DNA of 46,758 bases from Amycolatopsis sp. CA-126428. GTDB lineage: Bacteria > Actinomycetota > Actinomycetes > Mycobacteriales > Pseudonocardiaceae. This document shows, in pieces, positions 1 to 8,128 of the stretch (position 1 is the first letter of the stretch; each line of letters starts with the position of its first letter). The position numbers and the translations under genes are program-made. The stretch covers positions 1 to 46,758 of the forward strand of contig NZ_PPHF01000002.1 of NCBI RefSeq assembly GCF_002904335.1. Reading direction: 5' to 3'. The notes beneath the pieces were generated by a model. It ran no database searches and was not told the origin of the DNA. It saw only the letters and a list, made by a program, of their open reading frames with translations.

Positions 1-61
1 CGTGATCAACGCCTTCGCCATCACCTTCGGTGACCGCTGGCCGGCAGCCGAGACCTACTGA
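1..61 (+). CDS. 3' end of an unidentified gene (partial)
   Basis: An open frame enters from the left edge and stops with TGA at 59-61; the visible residues are INAFAITFGDRWPAAETY. It is too short to assign to a family. It is called only because the frame is open to the edge and has the third-position G/C preference of the neighbours. It could also be a chance frame. Confidence 0.35.
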   Translation, partial: VINAFAITFGDRWPAAETY

Positions 62-99
62 TCAACAACGCCAGAAACACCGATCACGGGACAGTCCCT

Positions 100-162
100 G
101 ATCGAGGGGGCATCTCGCGTGATTGGGAGGTCAACTCACGTGATTGGGGGGACGACACGAGT
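100..162 (+). repeat. Array of three 21-bp repeat units
   Basis: Three head-to-tail 21-bp units at 100-120, 121-141 and 142-162, each beginning GATYG, continuing with a run of G, and the first two ending CRCGT. The array lies between the end of the left-edge gene and the stop codon of the convergent lipoprotein gene, whose last codon it touches. The same unit recurs in reverse orientation at 30257-30340. Function unknown. Confidence 0.75.
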
Positions 163-1553
163 CAGCGGGCCCAGAGGCGGCCGATCCGGAGCTCGTCGCG
201 GGTGATCCGCCAGGTTCCCCGCTTCACGAGTTGCTGCGGGTCGACCAGGACCACCGCGTCCGCGGCCTGCAGGGTGAGCGGGGGCGGAGCCGGGGTCGAC
301 GTCGGTGACGCCGGGGTCGAGGTGGGTGCCGAGGTCCGGGTGGGGGTCGGGGGTATGGTCCGGGTCGGGGTGGGGGTTGCGGTGGGTGCGGGGGCGCCGG
401 GGGCGACCAGGCCCTCCGGGGGCACCACCGTCTGGGTGGACGCCGTCGTGTTGACCGCGACCCAGCCGTGGGTGAACGTCCGGGTCCAGACGCCGTTGGC
501 CAGCCGGCTCGCCGCGTCGATCGCCTCGCCCAGGCCGGAATCCTGCAACGTCGACCACTCCGGGTCGCGGTAGTCGTCGGTGGTCGCGCGGGTCCAGCAC
601 GTGCGGGGTCCGGCGAGCAGGGCCGCGCTCGCGTAGCCGGACCGCTCCTCGCGCGCGTTGTGCGTCCGCGTGACCAGCAGCAGCAGGGACTCGCCGAGGG
701 CGGCCTGCGCGCGCAGCTCCTGGAACTCGTTGCCGCGGAAGGTCAGCAGGCCACCGGTGCCGCCGTCCTCGCGGAAGCCGAAGTTCTCCTCCATCGCGCC
801 GCCGAAGCGCGAATGCGCGGTCCAGCGGCCCGGCACCAGGTGCGTCTCGGACACGTTGGGCACCAGGAGCTTTTGCGCGTTCGTGAGGGCGTCGCCGGCC
901 TTGGCCAGGAACGCGTCCAGGCCGTCGCGGAGCTTGCGGTCGGTCTCCGTGACGTTCGCCGTGCCCGCGAGCACGGCGGACGAATAGTGACTCAGGGAGT
1001 TGAAGTCGTTGTCCGCGAGCACCCCGTCCCAGCCCTCACGCTTCACCTCCGCCACGACGGCGTCGGTCCAGGCCTGCTGGTAGTCCGGGTTCCACACCGT
1101 CATCTGCCAGTGCCGCGGGTAGCCCTGCCACTCGATCCGCCGCCCGTTGACGTCCTGGGCGAACCAGTCCGGGTGGTGCTCCTGGGCGGCGACGTAGCCG
1201 ATCCCGCTCGGCAGGAAGACCGCGTCCTGGCCGCCGTCGACCGCGCCCGGGTAGTTGCGCGTGCTCGAAAGGTCCTTGTACACCAGCACCTTCACCCGCG
1301 AGTTGAGCTGGTGCAGGCGGCGCATGGCCGCGCCCTGGTCGGCGTTGAGCACGACGACCTGGTAGCGCTTGGCCGCCAGCTCGATCTCCTGCGCCGTCGG
1401 CGGCTGGCCGATCCCGTACCACCACGCGCAGGGCGCGAGCGGCTTCGGCGGCGGGGCCGCGAGGTCCTGCGCCGAACTGGCGACGCAGCCGGCGAGGCAG
1501 CCGGCCAGCAGCACGAACGCGGCCGTCCAGCACGCCACCGGGTGGTGGCGCAT
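162..1553 (-). CDS. Secreted lipoprotein with putative glycosyl hydrolase (GHL15-like) domain
   Basis: 463 aa. The N-terminus has a short charged start, a hydrophobic stretch and lipobox-like LLAGC/LAGC, so it is probably membrane anchored outside the cell. The body looks like the putative glycosyl-hydrolase family with a TIM-barrel fold: WWYGIGQPPTAQEIELAAKR near the start, HPDWFAQDVNG in the middle, WDGVLADNDFN after that, then a Glu-rich MEENFGF segment. Near residue 385-430 a Pro/Thr/Ser-rich low-complexity stretch interrupts what looks like a C-terminal beta domain (VNTTASTQTVV before it, LTLQAADAVVLV after it). The ATG overlaps the sugar transferase stop as TGATG, so the two are translationally coupled. 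A role in trimming the polysaccharide made by the neighbouring genes is inference; substrate unknown. Confidence 0.75.
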   Translation of the reverse strand: MRHHPVACWTAAFVLLAGCLAGCVASSAQDLAAPPPKPLAPCAWWYGIGQPPTAQEIELAAKRYQVVVLNADQGAAMRRLHQLNSRVKVLVYKDLSSTRNYPGAVDGGQDAVFLPSGIGYVAAQEHHPDWFAQDVNGRRIEWQGYPRHWQMTVWNPDYQQAWTDAVVAEVKREGWDGVLADNDFNSLSHYSSAVLAGTANVTETDRKLRDGLDAFLAKAGDALTNAQKLLVPNVSETHLVPGRWTAHSRFGGAMEENFGFREDGGTGGLLTFRGNEFQELRAQAALGESLLLLVTRTHNAREERSGYASAALLAGPRTCWTRATTDDYRDPEWSTLQDSGLGEAIDAASRLANGVWTRTFTHGWVAVNTTASTQTVVPPEGLVAPGAPAPTATPTPTRTIPPTPTRTSAPTSTPASPTSTPAPPPLTLQAADAVVLVDPQQLVKRGTWRITRDELRIGRLWAR

Positions 1554-2983
1554 CAGCGTTGCCTTCGGCACAGCAGTTCTCCCACCGTGAGGATGATGAT
1601 CTTGACGTCGAGCCACAACGACCAGTTCGCGATGTAGTAGTTGTCGTAGCGCGCCCGGTCCGCGATCGAGGTGTCGCCGCGCAGGCCGTGCACCTGCGCC
1701 AGGCCGGTCAGGCCGGTCGGCACCCGGTGCCGGGCCCAGTACAGGTCGTGGACGGCGGAGAACTCGTGCACGAACACCGGCCGCTCCGGCCGCGGGCCGA
1801 CCAGCGACATGTCCCCGCGCACGACGTTCCACAGCTGCGGCAGTTCGTCCAAAGAGGACCGGCGCAGGAAGCGGCCGACCGGGCCGACGCGGTGGTCGCC
1901 CACGACCGACCAGCGGGTCTGCGAATCGTCGACGGCGGCCTGCCGCACGCTGCGCAGCTTGTAGAGCACGAACGTCCCGCCGTCCATCCCGACGCGCACC
2001 TGCCGGAAGAAGACCGGGAACCCGCTCTCCACCGCGACCGCGAGCGCGCAGACCGCGATGACCGGCGCGAGGACGACGAGCGCGGCCGCGGCCAGCGCCG
2101 TCTCCACTGCGCGCTTGACCCACCAGCTCGGCCGCCGGGTCGGCGCGCCGCCCAGCCACACCAGCGGGTAGCTGCGGAGCCGGTCGACGCCCGGCCCGTC
2201 CGGGCAGAGCTCGAACAGGTGCGGCAGCACCAGGGTGACGCACCCGAGGCGGTGCGCGGTGATGGCGGCGTCGACGATCGCGCTTTCGCGGTCGTCGGCC
2301 GGGGCGAGGACCACCGTGCCCGCGCGCAGCCGGGCGATGGCGCCGGCGAGGTCGCCGTCGATCCGCTCGACCGGGAGGCCGGGCGGGACCGCCTCCGGGC
2401 CGGACGCCGCGACGCCGACCGGCAGCAGCCCGAACTCGGGGTGCTCCAGCATGGTGCGGACCAGTTCGCCGCCGATCCGGCCGGCCCCGACCACGACGGC
2501 CCGGTCGCAGCGCCGCAGCCGGCGCCGGCCCCACCGGCCGAAGGCGAAGACCGCCGGCCGGGCCGCTTCGCTGAGCACGGCGAAGCAGAGGACCAGTTCC
2601 TGCATCCGCGCCGTGGCGTCGCCGTCCATCCCGGCCAGCAGGCCGAAGCCGGTGACGAGCGCGAACGCCAGCGCGGTGGCGGTGACCGAGCGCGGCAGGT
2701 CCTGCAGCCAGGAGAGCCAGAGGCGGCGGCGGTGGACGCGGCCGGCCACCCGGGCTCCCGCGAGGGCCGCCGCGGTCACCGCCGCGCACGCCGGGCCGGG
2801 CCCGGTCCGCAGCACCGCGGCCAGCCAGGCGGCGGCGTCGACGGCGACGAGCAGCACGGCCACGGCGTTGACCCGGGCGAGCAGCGGGCGGGCGCGCACG
2901 GCGTCTCGCGGCCGGTCGCCCGGCCGGATCCGCCGCTGCGCCGGCACCGCTTCGGTGACGATCGTGTCCCTGAGTTCAGTCAC
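1553..2983 (-). CDS. Exopolysaccharide polyprenyl-phosphate sugar transferase
   Basis: 476 aa, the usual length for the family. Predicted to transfer a sugar 1-phosphate from a nucleotide sugar to undecaprenyl/decaprenyl phosphate at the inner face of the membrane, the priming step of repeat-unit polysaccharide synthesis. The N-terminal half has hydrophobic segments (about 37-140) followed by a nucleotide-binding-like segment VVVGAGRIGGELV. The C-terminal half is the bacterial sugar transferase domain (from about 285): a membrane-dipping segment, then KLRSV, RRSSLDELPQLWNV and GDMSLVGPRPERP, ending with GLTGLAQVHGLRG and DNYYIANWSLWLD. GTG start. It reads away from the glycosyltransferase gene at 3298 across an A/T-rich gap. 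Donor sugar cannot be told from sequence. Confidence 0.92.
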   Translation of the reverse strand: MTELRDTIVTEAVPAQRRIRPGDRPRDAVRARPLLARVNAVAVLLVAVDAAAWLAAVLRTGPGPACAAVTAAALAGARVAGRVHRRRLWLSWLQDLPRSVTATALAFALVTGFGLLAGMDGDATARMQELVLCFAVLSEAARPAVFAFGRWGRRRLRRCDRAVVVGAGRIGGELVRTMLEHPEFGLLPVGVAASGPEAVPPGLPVERIDGDLAGAIARLRAGTVVLAPADDRESAIVDAAITAHRLGCVTLVLPHLFELCPDGPGVDRLRSYPLVWLGGAPTRRPSWWVKRAVETALAAAALVVLAPVIAVCALAVAVESGFPVFFRQVRVGMDGGTFVLYKLRSVRQAAVDDSQTRWSVVGDHRVGPVGRFLRRSSLDELPQLWNVVRGDMSLVGPRPERPVFVHEFSAVHDLYWARHRVPTGLTGLAQVHGLRGDTSIADRARYDNYYIANWSLWLDVKIIILTVGELLCRRQR

Positions 2984-3297
2984 CGGTCTCGACCTCTACT
3001 TGACATGAGGATTCCATTCTCGCTTTCTTCACGACTCAGCCATTCGAGGCAACACCGGCACGATCGGGTGATTTTTTCCTTGAAAGCCCAGAAATGCACT
3101 CGATCGGGGCGTCCAGCGAACCCGATCCGGTGATTTCAGGAAACACCAAGTAGTTCCGATGACGCGCATCCTTCCGGGGGACTTCCGGGGCCACTAAAGA
3201 AACCACACAACATAGCCGAATAGGACTGGACGGCCGCACCAAACCCGAGTCCGGACGGGTGACGGCCCAAAACGAGGACTACCAGACGAGGGGAATC
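2984..3297. promoter_or_regulatory. A/T-rich divergent intergenic region
   Basis: This gap separates the leftward sugar transferase from the rightward glycosyltransferase. It is clearly richer in A and T than its surroundings (for example GATTTTTTCC near 3068 and the stretch 3195-3225), as expected of a region holding two promoters. A TTGACA lies at 3000-3005 on the plus strand but has no good partner at 17 bp. I could not define a convincing -35/-10 pair. Confidence 0.4.
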
Positions 3298-4128
3298 GTG
3301 GCGCTCGAAGAAACCACCCTGGCCACACTGTCCGAACCGGATCGCACCGGTCCGGCTCCCACCGGGGGACGGACCGGCGGACGCGCGCACGTCGTGCTGC
3401 CCGCGTTCAACGAAGAAGCGTCCCTGCCGCCGCTGCTGCACCGGCTCGCCGACGTGGCCCGCACCGAGCAGGTCACCGTCTGGGTCGTCGACGACGGTTC
3501 CGCCGACGCCACGGTCGCCGTGGCCGAGGCGGGCTACGGCGGGCTCGACGTCCGCGTCGTGCGGCACGTGGTGAACCTCGGGCTCGGCCGCGCGGTGCAG
3601 TCGGGGCTGCGGGCGGCGCTGGAGGACGCCGGTCCCGACGACGTCGTCGTCGTGATGGACGCCGACGACACGCACGACCCGGAACTGATCCGCGCGCTGC
3701 AGGCGGAGATCACCGCCGGCGCGGACGTCGCCATCTGCTCCCGGTTCGTCCCGGGCGGCGACGACCGGACCGCCCCCTTCGGGCGGCGGCTGCTCTCCCG
3801 CGGCGCGGCGCAGCTGTTCCACCGCACCCTCGACGTCGACGGCGTCCGGGACTTCACCAGCGGCTACCGCGCCTACCGGGCGTCGCTGCTGGCCCGCGCC
3901 TCCGCCCACTGGGGCGAGCGGCTCATCGAAGAGCAGGGGTTCGCCTGCATGGTGGAGCTGCTGCTCAAGCTGCGCCACTGCCGCCCGGTGATCACCGAGG
4001 TCCCGCTGGCCCTGCGGTACGACCGCAAGCAGGGACCCAGCAAGCTGAAGCTGCGGCGGACCGTCGTGCAATACCTGAAACTGCTCGCGCGCGACCGGCT
4101 GAGCCCGGCGCCCTACCGGAAGCTGTGA
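3298..4128 (+). CDS. Family 2 glycosyltransferase (polyprenyl-phosphate sugar synthase-like)
   Basis: 276 aa from the GTG at 3298, chosen because GAGGGG stands just upstream; an in-frame GTG at 3259 would add 13 residues but has a poor ribosome site. GT-A fold: HVVLPAFNEEASLPPLL at the start, VWVVDDGSADAT (nucleotide-sugar binding), NLGLGRAVQSGL, VVVMDADDTHDP (the DXD-type metal site), then DFTSGYRAYRASLL and EEQGFACMVELLLK typical of dolichol-phosphate-mannose-synthase relatives. No long hydrophobic C-terminal segments, so a soluble or peripheral enzyme. The stop lies 4 bp before the FAD oxidoreductase start, so the two are co-transcribed. Confidence 0.88.
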   Translation: MALEETTLATLSEPDRTGPAPTGGRTGGRAHVVLPAFNEEASLPPLLHRLADVARTEQVTVWVVDDGSADATVAVAEAGYGGLDVRVVRHVVNLGLGRAVQSGLRAALEDAGPDDVVVVMDADDTHDPELIRALQAEITAGADVAICSRFVPGGDDRTAPFGRRLLSRGAAQLFHRTLDVDGVRDFTSGYRAYRASLLARASAHWGERLIEEQGFACMVELLLKLRHCRPVITEVPLALRYDRKQGPSKLKLRRTVVQYLKLLARDRLSPAPYRKL

Positions 4129-4132
4129 CCCG

Positions 4133-5443
4133 GTGACCCATCCCGACTCCGCGCACGTCGCCGTGATCGGCGGCGGCATCTGCGGCCTCGCCGCCGCCCA
4201 CCGCCTCGTCCGCCGCGGCACCCGCGTGACGCTGCTGGAAAGCAGCGACCAGCTCGGCGGCCTCGGCACCTTCTTCGCCCACGGCGACCAGTGGATCGAA
4301 CGCTTCTACCACTGCATCATGCCGTCCGACGCGAGCCTGCTGGCGCTGCTGGGCGAACTGGGTCTCCGGGACGCGGTGCGGTGGCGCGAAACGACGATGG
4401 GCATGGTCGTCGAGGGCCGCCGTCACCCGTTCAACTCCCCGCTCGACCTGCTCCGCTTCTCGCCGCTGCGGCTGCCCGACCGCGTGCGCTTCGGCGTGGT
4501 TTCGCTGCTGCTGCGCCGGTTGGGGCGCGGCCGCGACCTCGACGCGCTGCGCACCGAGGACTGGCTGCGCGGGCTCTACGGCGACGTCGTCTGGGAGCGG
4601 CTCTTCGCGCCGATGTTCGGCTCGAAGTTCGGGCCGTCCTTCGGGGACGTCCCGGCGCTGTACCTGTGGCAGCGGCTCGGCCGCGAGCGCAACGTCGCCA
4701 CCCGCGGCTACCCGGACGGCGGCTACAAGACGATCATCGACGGGCTGCGGGCGTCGATCGAGCAGGCCGGCGGGGTGGTGCGGACGGCCACCCCCGTCCG
4801 GCGCCTGCACAGCACCGGCGGCCGCTCGGTCCTCACCCTGACCGGCGGCGAGGTCCTCGACGCCGACCACGTGATCTCCACCGTGCCGCTGCCCCTGCTG
4901 CGGCGCATCGCCGACGACGCGCTCGCCGCCCGGCTGCCGGCGACCGACCTGCCCTACCAGGGCGTGGTCACCGGCGTGTTCTTCCTCCGGCAGCCGGTCA
5001 CCGAGCACTACTGGACCCCGGTGCTGCACTCGGGCACGGAGTTCGACGGGGTCGTCGCGATGTCCGCGCTCGCCGGCCCGCGCGACGGCCGCCACCTCGT
5101 GTACGTCATGCACTACACCGACCGCGACTCGCAGCTGTACCTCGACGACGACACCGCGATCGCGGCCCGCTGGTCGGCGCAGCTGCGCGGGCTGTACCCG
5201 GAGCTCGGTGCCGACGGCATCGAAGAGGTGCGGGTGTTCAAGGCGCCGTTCGTGGAACCGGTGTACCCGCTGGGGTACCTGGCCGCGCGGCCGCCGGTGA
5301 CCGTGGACGGCACCGGCCTCCTGCTGGCCACCACCGCCCACGTCTACCCGGACGTGACGAGCTGGAACTCGAGCGTCGCCTTGGCGAACGACGTCGTCGC
5401 CCTGGTGGCGGATCAGCCCGCGGTCACCGAACCGGCCCGCTGA
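4133..5443 (+). CDS. FAD-dependent oxidoreductase (protoporphyrinogen oxidase / amine oxidase-like)
   Basis: 436 aa. Starts with a dinucleotide-binding motif VAVIGGGICGLAAAHRLV followed by LLESSDQLGG, the FAD-binding signature of the flavin amine oxidase and UDP-galactopyranose-mutase-like superfamily. A C-terminal FAD contact region is seen around GYLAARPPVTVDGTGLLLAT. GTG start 4 bp after the glycosyltransferase stop. Such oxidoreductases often sit beside glycosyltransferases in polysaccharide clusters, where the exact reaction (sugar or lipid carrier oxidation or isomerisation) is usually unproven. Its last 31 bp overlap tail-to-tail with the epimerase gene on the other strand. Confidence 0.85.
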   Translation: MTHPDSAHVAVIGGGICGLAAAHRLVRRGTRVTLLESSDQLGGLGTFFAHGDQWIERFYHCIMPSDASLLALLGELGLRDAVRWRETTMGMVVEGRRHPFNSPLDLLRFSPLRLPDRVRFGVVSLLLRRLGRGRDLDALRTEDWLRGLYGDVVWERLFAPMFGSKFGPSFGDVPALYLWQRLGRERNVATRGYPDGGYKTIIDGLRASIEQAGGVVRTATPVRRLHSTGGRSVLTLTGGEVLDADHVISTVPLPLLRRIADDALAARLPATDLPYQGVVTGVFFLRQPVTEHYWTPVLHSGTEFDGVVAMSALAGPRDGRHLVYVMHYTDRDSQLYLDDDTAIAARWSAQLRGLYPELGADGIEEVRVFKAPFVEPVYPLGYLAARPPVTVDGTGLLLATTAHVYPDVTSWNSSVALANDVVALVADQPAVTEPAR

Positions 5444-6588
5444 TCGAGGAGGGCGCCGAGCGCCGTCACGATCCGGGCGGAGGCGGACCCGTCCCCGTAC
5501 GGTGACGGGAGGTGGCGGAGGCGCTCGCGGTGGCCGGCCACGTCGTCGAGCCACCGCGCCACCTCCGGGCCGATCCCGGGACCCGGCACCACCCGCGTGC
5601 CGAACGTGCCGGCGATCTCGGGGCGCTCGGTGCTGCGCCGGACCACGACCACCGGTCGCTTGAGGACACTCGCTTCCTCCTGGATGCCGCCGGAATCGGA
5701 GACGATCACCGCCGCCTCGGCGGCGAGCGCGAGGAACGCCGGGTAGGCCTGGGGTTCCAGCTCGACCAGCGGCTCGAGCAGGTGCCGCAGGCCGGCTTGC
5801 TCGACGCTCTTGGCCGTGCGGGGGTGCAGCGGGAACACCACCGGCAGCGGCAGGCGGCCCAGTTCGCGCAGGATCACCGCGAGCCGGCCGGCGTCGTCGA
5901 CGTTCTCCGGGCGGTGGATCGTGGCCAGCACGAACCGGTCCCGCTCCAGGCCGCGGGCGGCCAGCACCGCCCGCCGGTCTTCGGCGGACGGGAGCGCGGC
6001 CTGCAGTGCTTCGACGACGGTGTTGCCGGTGACGGCGATCCGTTCGTCAGGCACGTTTTCCGCCAGGAGGTGGGCGCGGTTGAGTTCGGTCGGCGCGCAG
6101 CACAGGTCGGCGAGGTGGTCGATCAGCACCCGGTTGTGCTCCTCGGGCATCGCCCGGTCGTGGCTGCGCAGCCCGGCTTCGACGTGCACCAGCGGCAAGT
6201 CGTGCGCGTTGGCCGCCAGCGCGCCGGCGAGCGCGGACGTCGTGTCGCCCTGGACGACCACCACCCGGCCGGGCCGCTCCGCCAGGACCTCGTCGACCGC
6301 GCTGACGGTCCGGCCGAGCTGGCCGCCGCGGCGGCCGGCGCCCACGCCGAGCTCGTGGAACCGGTCGGACGGCGGCAGGTCCGCGCGGATGCGCGCGTAC
6401 AGCGAGCGGTCGTAGTGCTGTCCCGTGTAGACGACGGCGCACTCGTCGCCGAACACCCGCATCAGCGGGGCGAGCTTGATCAGTTCCGGCCGCGTGCCGC
6501 AGACCAGCGTGATCCCGCCGGTTCCGGCGGGCCGCACCGCCGGGGCGCTCCCGGTGGCGGCACGGAAATCTACGGTGGTCGTCGGCAT
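5413..6588 (-). CDS. wecB: UDP-N-acetylglucosamine 2-epimerase (non-hydrolysing)
   Basis: 391 aa from the ATG at 6588, which has AAAGGA upstream; a longer frame to 6624 lacks a ribosome site. Interconverts UDP-GlcNAc and UDP-ManNAc in the cytoplasm. Family motifs in order: VCGTRPELIKLAPL (UDP binding), VVQGDTTSALAGA, VEAGLRSHDRAMPEEHNR (catalytic Asp/Glu region), GNTVVEAL, TIHRPENV, and VSDSGGIQEEASVLKRPV near the C-terminus. Length is normal for the family. Convergent with the FAD oxidoreductase with a 31-bp overlap. Together with the sugar transferase and glycosyltransferase it suggests a ManNAc- or ManNAcA-containing glycan, which is inference. Confidence 0.92.
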   Translation of the reverse strand: MPTTTVDFRAATGSAPAVRPAGTGGITLVCGTRPELIKLAPLMRVFGDECAVVYTGQHYDRSLYARIRADLPPSDRFHELGVGAGRRGGQLGRTVSAVDEVLAERPGRVVVVQGDTTSALAGALAANAHDLPLVHVEAGLRSHDRAMPEEHNRVLIDHLADLCCAPTELNRAHLLAENVPDERIAVTGNTVVEALQAALPSAEDRRAVLAARGLERDRFVLATIHRPENVDDAGRLAVILRELGRLPLPVVFPLHPRTAKSVEQAGLRHLLEPLVELEPQAYPAFLALAAEAAVIVSDSGGIQEEASVLKRPVVVVRRSTERPEIAGTFGTRVVPGPGIGPEVARWLDDVAGHRERLRHLPSPYGDGSASARIVTALGALLDQRAGSVTAG

Positions 6589-6750
6589 GCGGCGCGGTCC
6601 TTTCGGGCGGTGAGTTCGCCGCACGCTACTGACCGGAACCGCGAAACCGGGGGCGACTCAGTCGATCGTGTGACGCCGCGGTGTCGCACCGGGGAATTGC
6701 GGACGCCCTAAGATGGGGCCGATCGGAATACCGGACAGGACGGCCCGCTC

Positions 6751-7692
6751 TTGCTGAAGAAATTCGCGATTCTGGCGCTCGTGGCGCTTTCGGCCACCGT
6801 TTCCGCCTCCGCTCCCCGTGCCGACGCCGCCCCGAACCTCCTGCTCCCCGACCTTCGCCAGGCCGTGCCGGGGTGCGCCGGCGGCAGTTCCGGCGAACTC
6901 CCGCTGTGCACCGCCTGGGACGTGTGCCCGGTGGTCGACGCGGCCGCCCCCAACGGCCGCTGCGTCGCGCCGTCGGTGGCGAAGGCCGTCCGGTTGCGGT
7001 TCACCAGCGCGGAGGAGAACGTCGGCGACGGGCCCCTGCTGCTGTACGGCCGCCGCGACAGCACGAAGCAGGACACCATGACGGTCCGGCAGGCGCTGCG
7101 CAACGGCACGGACGGTTCGATCCCGGGCAGCTACGAGGCGGCGCAGCGCGCCACCGGGGCCTTCACGTACTACGAGCCGGCCCTCGCCCACCAGCACTGG
7201 CACCTGATGAACTTCGAGCACTTCGCGCTGGTTTCCCCGCAGGGCGAGACGGTGGTCACCGACCGCAAGAACGGCTTCTGCCTCGGCGACCGGTTCCGCG
7301 TCCACGACGTCGACCGGCTGAAGAACGTGCCGGGCAACACGGGCGCCGACGCCGACCTCGCCGAAAACCTGCGCGGCAACATGTGCCGCCACCACGAACC
7401 CACGGCACTCGAGGTGCTCGAGGGGATTTCGGTCGGGGCGGGCGACGACTACAAGTACACGGTGGACTTCCAGTGGCTGGACATCACCCACGTCCCGACC
7501 GGCACGTACGACCTGGTGAACACGGTCAACGCCGACCGGACGCTGCTGGAGACGAACTACGGCAACAACTCTTCGGCGGTGGCCCTGGCCATCGCGTGGC
7601 CACTGGGGATGCCGGGCTCGGACGGGACGATCCCGGCCGCGCCGGTGGTCAAGCTGCTGCGCAGCTGCCCGGGACAGCCCCGCTGCGCTTGA
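6751..7692 (+). CDS. Secreted lysyl-oxidase-like copper protein
   Basis: 313 aa with a TTG start and a classical signal peptide (LLKKFAILALVALSATVSAS, cleavage probably after the following Ala-rich stretch). The body resembles the lysyl oxidase domain: LLLPDLRQAVPG near the N-terminus, HQHWHLMNFEHFAL (alternating His residues that would bind copper) near residue 150, then KNGFCLGD, and a C-terminal FQWLDITHVPTGTYDLVN. Animal lysyl oxidases oxidise peptidyl lysine using copper and a lysine tyrosylquinone cofactor; whether this one does is unknown. TAAGAT at 6709-6714 could be a -10 element, without a clear -35. Monocistronic as far as can be seen; the next gene is convergent. Confidence 0.85.
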   Translation: MLKKFAILALVALSATVSASAPRADAAPNLLLPDLRQAVPGCAGGSSGELPLCTAWDVCPVVDAAAPNGRCVAPSVAKAVRLRFTSAEENVGDGPLLLYGRRDSTKQDTMTVRQALRNGTDGSIPGSYEAAQRATGAFTYYEPALAHQHWHLMNFEHFALVSPQGETVVTDRKNGFCLGDRFRVHDVDRLKNVPGNTGADADLAENLRGNMCRHHEPTALEVLEGISVGAGDDYKYTVDFQWLDITHVPTGTYDLVNTVNADRTLLETNYGNNSSAVALAIAWPLGMPGSDGTIPAAPVVKLLRSCPGQPRCA

Positions 7693-8128
7693 GCCGCCGG
7701 TCGTGCGGCTGGACGCCGCTGCCGCGCTCGAAGGCACTTTGGCTCGGGCGGCCGGTTCGCGATGCTCGGCGGGCCGGCCGGGAACGCGGGCTGAGCCGTT
7801 GGGGCGCCGCCCCCGATTTCCACGCTACCGGAAGGCACCGACAGTTTGCCGCGGCCTCCGGAAGCCGCCGGCCGCCGCCGACGGGGTGAGCCACCGCCGG
7901 CCGGCTGAGGCGCCGCTGGCCGGCTGAGGCGCCGCTGATCGGGTGCGGCGCGGCCGGCGGGGTGAGCCGCCGCTGGCTGGCTGAGGCGCCGCTGACCGGG
8001 TGAGCCACCGCCGGCGGCCGGGTGAACCACCGCCGGCCGGGTGAACCACCGCTGACCGGGTAAGCCGCCGGCCGCCGCCAGCGGGTGAGCCGCCGCAGGC
8101 CGGGTGAGCCGTTGTGCGGCAGGGCCCG
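7693..8128. other. Gene-free region between convergent genes
   Basis: 436 bp with no credible coding sequence between the ends of the lysyl-oxidase-like and MEDS-kinase genes. The right half is filled by the 19-bp tandem repeat listed separately; the left part is G/C-rich sequence with short inverted segments and no recognisable motif. Confidence 0.6.
7884..8118. repeat. Degenerate 19-bp tandem repeat (about 12 units)
   Basis: About twelve head-to-tail units close to GGGTGAGCCGCCGCTGRCC, some lengthened by extra GCCGCC or GGC. The unit start GGGTGA or GGCTGA recurs at 7884, 7903, 7922, 7961, 7980, 7998, 8020, 8039 and 8102. It fills the space before the stop codon of the MEDS-kinase gene. 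Because 19 is not a multiple of three and TGA recurs in one frame, it is not coding on the plus strand. Confidence 0.75.
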
